From assembly GCF_036864975.1 (NCBI RefSeq), contig NZ_CP104311.1, positions 591,001 to 655,000 on the forward strand: DNA of 64,000 nt, in the 5' to 3' direction. Position numbers and translations under genes: made by a program. The notes under the pieces were generated by a model, which saw only the letters and a list, made by a program, of their open reading frames with translations, was not told the origin of the DNA and ran no database searches. This document shows, one piece after another, positions 58,237-64,000 of this stretch (positions are counted from its first letter, which is position 1; the number at the start of each line of letters is the position of its first letter). Source of the stretch: Methylococcus capsulatus (lineage in GTDB: Bacteria; Pseudomonadota; Gammaproteobacteria; Methylococcales; Methylococcaceae).

Positions 58237-61200
58237 GCCGGCTGATCCAGTTCGCTCTGACGCAGCGCCTGCTGGTCGTCCTTCTCACTGCCCTGCTGGC
58301 GGGTTCCGGTTATGTCGCCACCCTGCAGATTCCCATCGACGCTTTCCCCGACGTCTCCCCCACCCAGGTCAAGGTCATCGTGAAAGCCCCCGGCATGACG
58401 CCGGAGGAAGTCGAAAGCCGCATCACCGCACCCATCGAACTGGAACTGCTCGGCATTCCAAAGCAGACCATGCTGCGCTCCATCGCCAAATATGCGCTGA
58501 CCGACATCACCATCGACTTCGAAGAAGGCACCGACATCTACTGGGCACGGCAGCAAATCGCGGAAAGGCTGAACGGCGTGTGGGCCAGCCTGCCCGAGGG
58601 CAGCGAAGGCGGCATGGCACCCATGACGACGCCACTGGGCGAAATGTTCATGTTCACCGTCGAGGGCGGCGACCTCACGCTGATGGAACGGCGGAACCTG
58701 CTGGATTGGGTCATCCGTCCGGCGCTTCGCACGGTGCCCGGCGTGGCCGACGTCAATTCCCTGGGCGGGACTGTGCGAAGCTTCGAGGTGATCCCGAACA
58801 ACGCGGGGATGTCCTCGCGCGGCATCACCATGGAAGCCTTGATCGGAGCGCTCAAGTCCAACAACCGTAACGACGGCGCCGGCCGCTTGCCGGAGGGCGA
58901 AGAAGCGTTGCTCGTGCGTGCCGAAGGTCAGATCCGGGATCTGGATGATGTCCGTTCCATCGTCATTGCCAACCAGAACGGTGTCGCCATCACCATCGGC
59001 GACGTGGCCGAAGTACGGATCGGCGCTCTGACCCGCTATGGCGCGGTCAGCCGGGATGGGCGGGAGGAGGCCGTGGAGGGGCTCGTGCTGGGGTTGCGCG
59101 GCGCCAACGCGCGGGAGGTGGTCGAGGGCGTCAAAAGAAAGATCGAGGAAATCCGGCCGGCCCTCCCGCAAGGCGTCGTGCTCGATGTGTTCTATGACCG
59201 CAGCGATTTGGTGAACCGTGCCACCCATACCGTCGTCCGCGCCCTGGTAGAAGCCATCGTCCTCGTCGTCGTCCTCCTCCTCCTGTTCCTGGGCGATCTG
59301 CGCGCCGCGTTGACCGTGGCTTGCATCCTGCCGCTTTCGGCGCTTTTCACCTTCCTGCTGATGCATCAGTTTGGACTTTCGGCCAACCTGATGAGCCTCG
59401 GCGGCCTGGCCATCGCCATCGGCAAGCTGGTTGATCCGGCTGTGGTGGTCGTGGAGAACATCACGACACATCTGGCTGATCCCAGGATGCAAGGCAAACT
59501 ACCGCGGCTGCACTTCATTTACCGTGCCATGCGCGAGGTCACCGCGCCGGTGGTATCGGGCGCCCTCATCATCGCCATCGTCTTCGTACCGCTCCTATCG
59601 CTGCAGGGACTCGAGGGGAAGCTGTTCAGGCCCGTCGCCTTCACCAACGTGTTCGCCATGGCCGGATCGCTGTTCATGTCGCTGCTGGTCATCCCGGTCC
59701 TGGCGTCGTGGCTGATGCGCAAGGTGAAGCACGAGGAGCCTTGGCTCGCCCGGAAACTCCATGAATACTATCAACCGGTGCTACGGTGGGCACTCGATCA
59801 CAGCCGCCTGGTCGTCATCGCCGCCGGCATCTTGCTCGCCCTGACGGGGGTGATCTACACCCAGATCGGCAAAACCTTCATGCCGACGCTGGATGAGGGC
59901 AGCATCATCGTTCAAGTGGAAAAACTGCCATCGATCAATCTGGAGCAATCCGTCCGGCTCGACCAGCAACTCCAGAAAGCGCTGTTGGACCACGTTCCCG
60001 AGGTCGAGCGGGTCGTGTCGCGCGTGGGATCGGACGAAATCGGACTGGACCCGATGGGACTCAATGAAACGGACAACTTCGTCGTTTTGAAGCCCGTCGA
60101 GCAATGGAACGGCAAGACCCGCGAAGAACTGGTCGAAGACCTCCGAAAAGTCCTGGAAACCCTCCCGGGCATCGCTTTCGGCTTCACCCAGCCGATCCAG
60201 ATGCGGGTCACGGAGATGCTCACCGGCGTACGCGGCGACGTAGCCGTCAAGCTCTACGGTCCCGACATCGCAGTACTCAACGAAAAAGCCGAGGCCATCG
60301 CCGACGTGATCCGGTCAGTAGAGGGCGCTTCGGATGTGTTCACGATGCGTAATGCTGGCATGCAATACCTCCAGGTCCAGATAGACCGCCTCGCGACGGG
60401 GCGCCTGGGACTTGACGGCGATACCCTGGAACGGATGCTGCGCGCACAGATTGAGGGGCTCAAGCTGGGCATCGTGCAGGAAGGCATCAAGCGGACCCCC
60501 TTGTTACTCCGGGCAGCCGCCGACCCCGAGCAACTCGCATTACTGCAGGTGACTCTCCCCGACGGTCGCCGCGTGCCACTTTCCGCCCTCGCCCGCGTCG
60601 AGCGTACCGAGGGACTGGTTGCCATCACCCGAGAGCGCGGTCAGCGCTTCTCGGTCGTCCGAACCAATGTCCAGGGCCGTGATCTGGTCGGCTTCGTGGA
60701 AGAGGCACGTAAGGCGGTCGGCGAACGCGTACCGCTTCCCAGCGGCTATTACCTCACCTGGGGAGGACAGTTCGAGAACCAGCAACGCGCGGCACAACGC
60801 TTGTCCATCGTCATTCCCATATCGATCGGCTTGATCTTTCTATTACTGTTTACCACTTTTGGGTCGGTCCGGCAGGCGATACTGGTACTCACCAATGTCC
60901 CCTTTTCTCTGGTCGGCGGGGTCACCAGCCTCTGGCTATCCGGTGAATACCTGTCTGTCTCCGCCTCCGTGGGATTCATTTCCCTCTTGGGCATTGCCGT
61001 GCTCAACGGCGTGGTGATGGTGACCTACTTCAATCAGCTTCGGGCGATCGGCCTTCCTCTGGATGAAGTCGTCCGCCTGGGCGCGTCGCGGCGACTACGG
61101 CCGGTACTCATGACCGCCAGTATCGCCGCGTTCGGGCTCATTCCCCTACTGTTCGCTACCGGCCCCGGATCGGAAATCCAGCGGCCGCTGGCCATCGTGG

Positions 61201-61283
61201 GGGTGGGAGGACTGGTCACATCCACCCTTCTGACGCTCGTGCTGCTCCCCATCCTTTACCGACATTATGGCGAGGATAAATGA
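58233..61283 (+). CDS. RND efflux pump, heavy-metal (HME/CzcA-CusA) type
   Basis: A 1016-residue inner membrane transporter with two sets of six membrane helices and two large periplasmic loops. The N-terminal motif is RLLVVLLTALLAGSGYVATLQIPIDAFPDVSPTQVKV, as in CzcA and CusA (FPDVTNVQVQV). Helix 4 shows GGLAIAIGKLVDPAVVVVENI with the proton-relay Asp. It likely exports metal ions or small drugs using the proton gradient. The exact substrate is not given by the sequence. It is coupled to the adaptor gene upstream and to a DUF3240 gene downstream. Confidence 0.93.
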   Translation: MSRLIQFALTQRLLVVLLTALLAGSGYVATLQIPIDAFPDVSPTQVKVIVKAPGMTPEEVESRITAPIELELLGIPKQTMLRSIAKYALTDITIDFEEGTDIYWARQQIAERLNGVWASLPEGSEGGMAPMTTPLGEMFMFTVEGGDLTLMERRNLLDWVIRPALRTVPGVADVNSLGGTVRSFEVIPNNAGMSSRGITMEALIGALKSNNRNDGAGRLPEGEEALLVRAEGQIRDLDDVRSIVIANQNGVAITIGDVAEVRIGALTRYGAVSRDGREEAVEGLVLGLRGANAREVVEGVKRKIEEIRPALPQGVVLDVFYDRSDLVNRATHTVVRALVEAIVLVVVLLLLFLGDLRAALTVACILPLSALFTFLLMHQFGLSANLMSLGGLAIAIGKLVDPAVVVVENITTHLADPRMQGKLPRLHFIYRAMREVTAPVVSGALIIAIVFVPLLSLQGLEGKLFRPVAFTNVFAMAGSLFMSLLVIPVLASWLMRKVKHEEPWLARKLHEYYQPVLRWALDHSRLVVIAAGILLALTGVIYTQIGKTFMPTLDEGSIIVQVEKLPSINLEQSVRLDQQLQKALLDHVPEVERVVSRVGSDEIGLDPMGLNETDNFVVLKPVEQWNGKTREELVEDLRKVLETLPGIAFGFTQPIQMRVTEMLTGVRGDVAVKLYGPDIAVLNEKAEAIADVIRSVEGASDVFTMRNAGMQYLQVQIDRLATGRLGLDGDTLERMLRAQIEGLKLGIVQEGIKRTPLLLRAAADPEQLALLQVTLPDGRRVPLSALARVERTEGLVAITRERGQRFSVVRTNVQGRDLVGFVEEARKAVGERVPLPSGYYLTWGGQFENQQRAAQRLSIVIPISIGLIFLLLFTTFGSVRQAILVLTNVPFSLVGGVTSLWLSGEYLSVSASVGFISLLGIAVLNGVVMVTYFNQLRAIGLPLDEVVRLGASRRLRPVLMTASIAAFGLIPLLFATGPGSEIQRPLAIVGVGGLVTSTLLTLVLLPILYRHYGEDK

Positions 61284-61286
61284 CCG

Positions 61287-61589
61287 ATGTCCGATCTCGT
61301 ACTGCTGACGCTTCTGGCCCCCCCTCCGCTTGAAGACGCTTTGGTGGACTGGCTGCTGAGCACGCCGGGCATCCAGGGTTTCAGCAGCCAGGTGGTCTCG
61401 GGGCATTCGAGCCGTACCGAAGGACTGAGCCTGCAAGAGCAGGTTTCTGGGCGGAGCCGGCGTATACGTTTCGAAGCCCAGATCGCTGCTGCCGGCTTGG
61501 CGGAGACCCTGAAGGCTTTGCATGCGGATTTTCGAGGGAGCGGCGTCCATTACTGGGTGCTGCCGGTGCAGGCGGTGGGCGGTTTATGA
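61287..61589 (+). CDS. DUF3240 family protein of RND operon
   Basis: A 100-residue protein (SDLVLLTLLAPPPLEDALVDWLLS...) of the DUF3240 type, a small ferredoxin-like/P-II-like fold often encoded directly after CzcA-type pumps. It starts three bases after the pump stop. It contains GHSSRTEGLSLQEQVSGRSRR, the family's conserved loop. A role in sensing or modulating metal efflux is suggested by context only. An intrinsic terminator follows. Confidence 0.85.
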   Translation: MSDLVLLTLLAPPPLEDALVDWLLSTPGIQGFSSQVVSGHSSRTEGLSLQEQVSGRSRRIRFEAQIAAAGLAETLKALHADFRGSGVHYWVLPVQAVGGL

Positions 61590-61615
61590 GGTGGCTGGCC
61601 CCGGGGCGCGCAAAA

Positions 61616-61650
61616 AACCCCGTCCCTCCGGGGGGAGGAGGGACGGGGTT
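61616..61650 (-). terminator. Intrinsic terminator of the rRNA operon
   Basis: A 14-bp perfect inverted repeat (AACCCCGTCCCTCC and GGAGGGACGGGGTT, seven-base loop). On the minus strand it is followed by six T residues, the classic form, just after the 5S gene. On the plus strand it could also serve the DUF3240 transcript. Confidence 0.9.
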
Positions 61651-61676
61651 GGGGTGTCGCATTGGAAATAAGAGCC

Positions 61677-61789
61677 TGGCAGTTCCCTACTTTCGCACAG
61701 GTGTTCTGCACTATCATCGGCGCTAAGCGGTTTCACTTCCGAGGTCGGGATGGGATCGGGTGGTTCCCGCTCGCTCTGGCCGCCAGGCA
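61677..61789 (-). rRNA. rrf: 5S ribosomal RNA
   Basis: On the minus strand the sequence starts TGCCTGGCGGCCAGAGCGAG and contains CCCATCCCGACCTCGGAAGTGAAAC, the universally conserved 5S segment, ending TAGGGAACTGCCA, which pairs with the start. It lies about 100 bp downstream of the 23S gene. Confidence 0.95.
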
Positions 61790-61890
61790 AAACTGGTCTT
61801 GGCACTGGAGCCCTAAGGAATTTGGTCAACGTACACGGTGTTCGCGGTCTTGTCGCACGATCCACACCCGCCAAACGTCTTGGGTGTTAT

Positions 61891-64000
<2,110 letters not shown>

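Overview
The window looks like chromosomal DNA of a GC-rich gammaproteobacterial methanotroph close to Methylococcus. The strongest pointer is a sterol 14-alpha-demethylase (CYP51) fused to a C-terminal ferredoxin, an architecture known from Methylococcus capsulatus. It sits with a large nitrogen-fixation cluster and a two-subunit pyruvate carboxylase. No methane-oxidation gene lies in the window, so the assignment is inference from family knowledge.

Region 1 (1-21,950, almost all minus strand) is a nif/Fe-S cluster. Read 5' to 3' on the minus strand it runs nifE-nifN-nifX-DUF269-DUF683-fdxB-nifQ-ygfZ-apaG-clpP-clpX. A second unit follows: iscS-iscU-erpA-iscA-hscB-hscA-fdx-nifV-nifW, then a thioredoxin-like ferredoxin, a helical-repeat protein, a 2Fe-2S ferredoxin, grxD, bolA, an FmdB-type zinc ribbon, an AAA ATPase, an FAH-family enzyme and several small unknown proteins. 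Both units start with sigma-54 type -24/-12 boxes preceded by two TGT-N10-ACA NifA-type sites. The ISC machinery, homocitrate synthase, cofactor scaffold NifEN and the Clp protease therefore appear wired to nitrogen fixation.

Region 2 (22,478-36,927, mainly plus strand) is an alternative (N-type) F-ATPase locus that is split and incomplete. An atpI/atpQ-like gene and atpB, atpE and atpF are present. A block of about 10 kb then intervenes, and atpA and atpG follow. No atpD, atpC or atpR is visible. The block carries minus-strand genes for a subtilisin-like protease, an S9 peptidase, two beta-propeller-like repeat proteins and a pentapeptide-repeat protein, the decayed tail of a second subtilase, and a plus-strand AraC-type regulator.

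Region 3 (37,273-44,890) holds pyruvate carboxylase subunits A and B, an AI-2E/PerM family permease, an FtsH protease and a frameshifted ceramidase-like membrane protein gene.

Region 4 (45,000-55,105) starts with a TPP riboswitch and thiC, followed closely by the CYP51-ferredoxin gene, a sulfotransferase and a family 9 glycosyltransferase. On the minus strand are a Kdo hydroxylase, the glycine oxidase thiO and a UPF0182 membrane protein.

Region 5 (55,377-61,589) is a heavy-metal-type RND efflux operon: a small secreted protein, a TolC-like outer membrane protein, an adaptor, an RND pump and a DUF3240 protein. The window ends in the 5S rRNA and the 3' part of the 23S rRNA on the minus strand, with an intrinsic terminator at 61,616-61,650.
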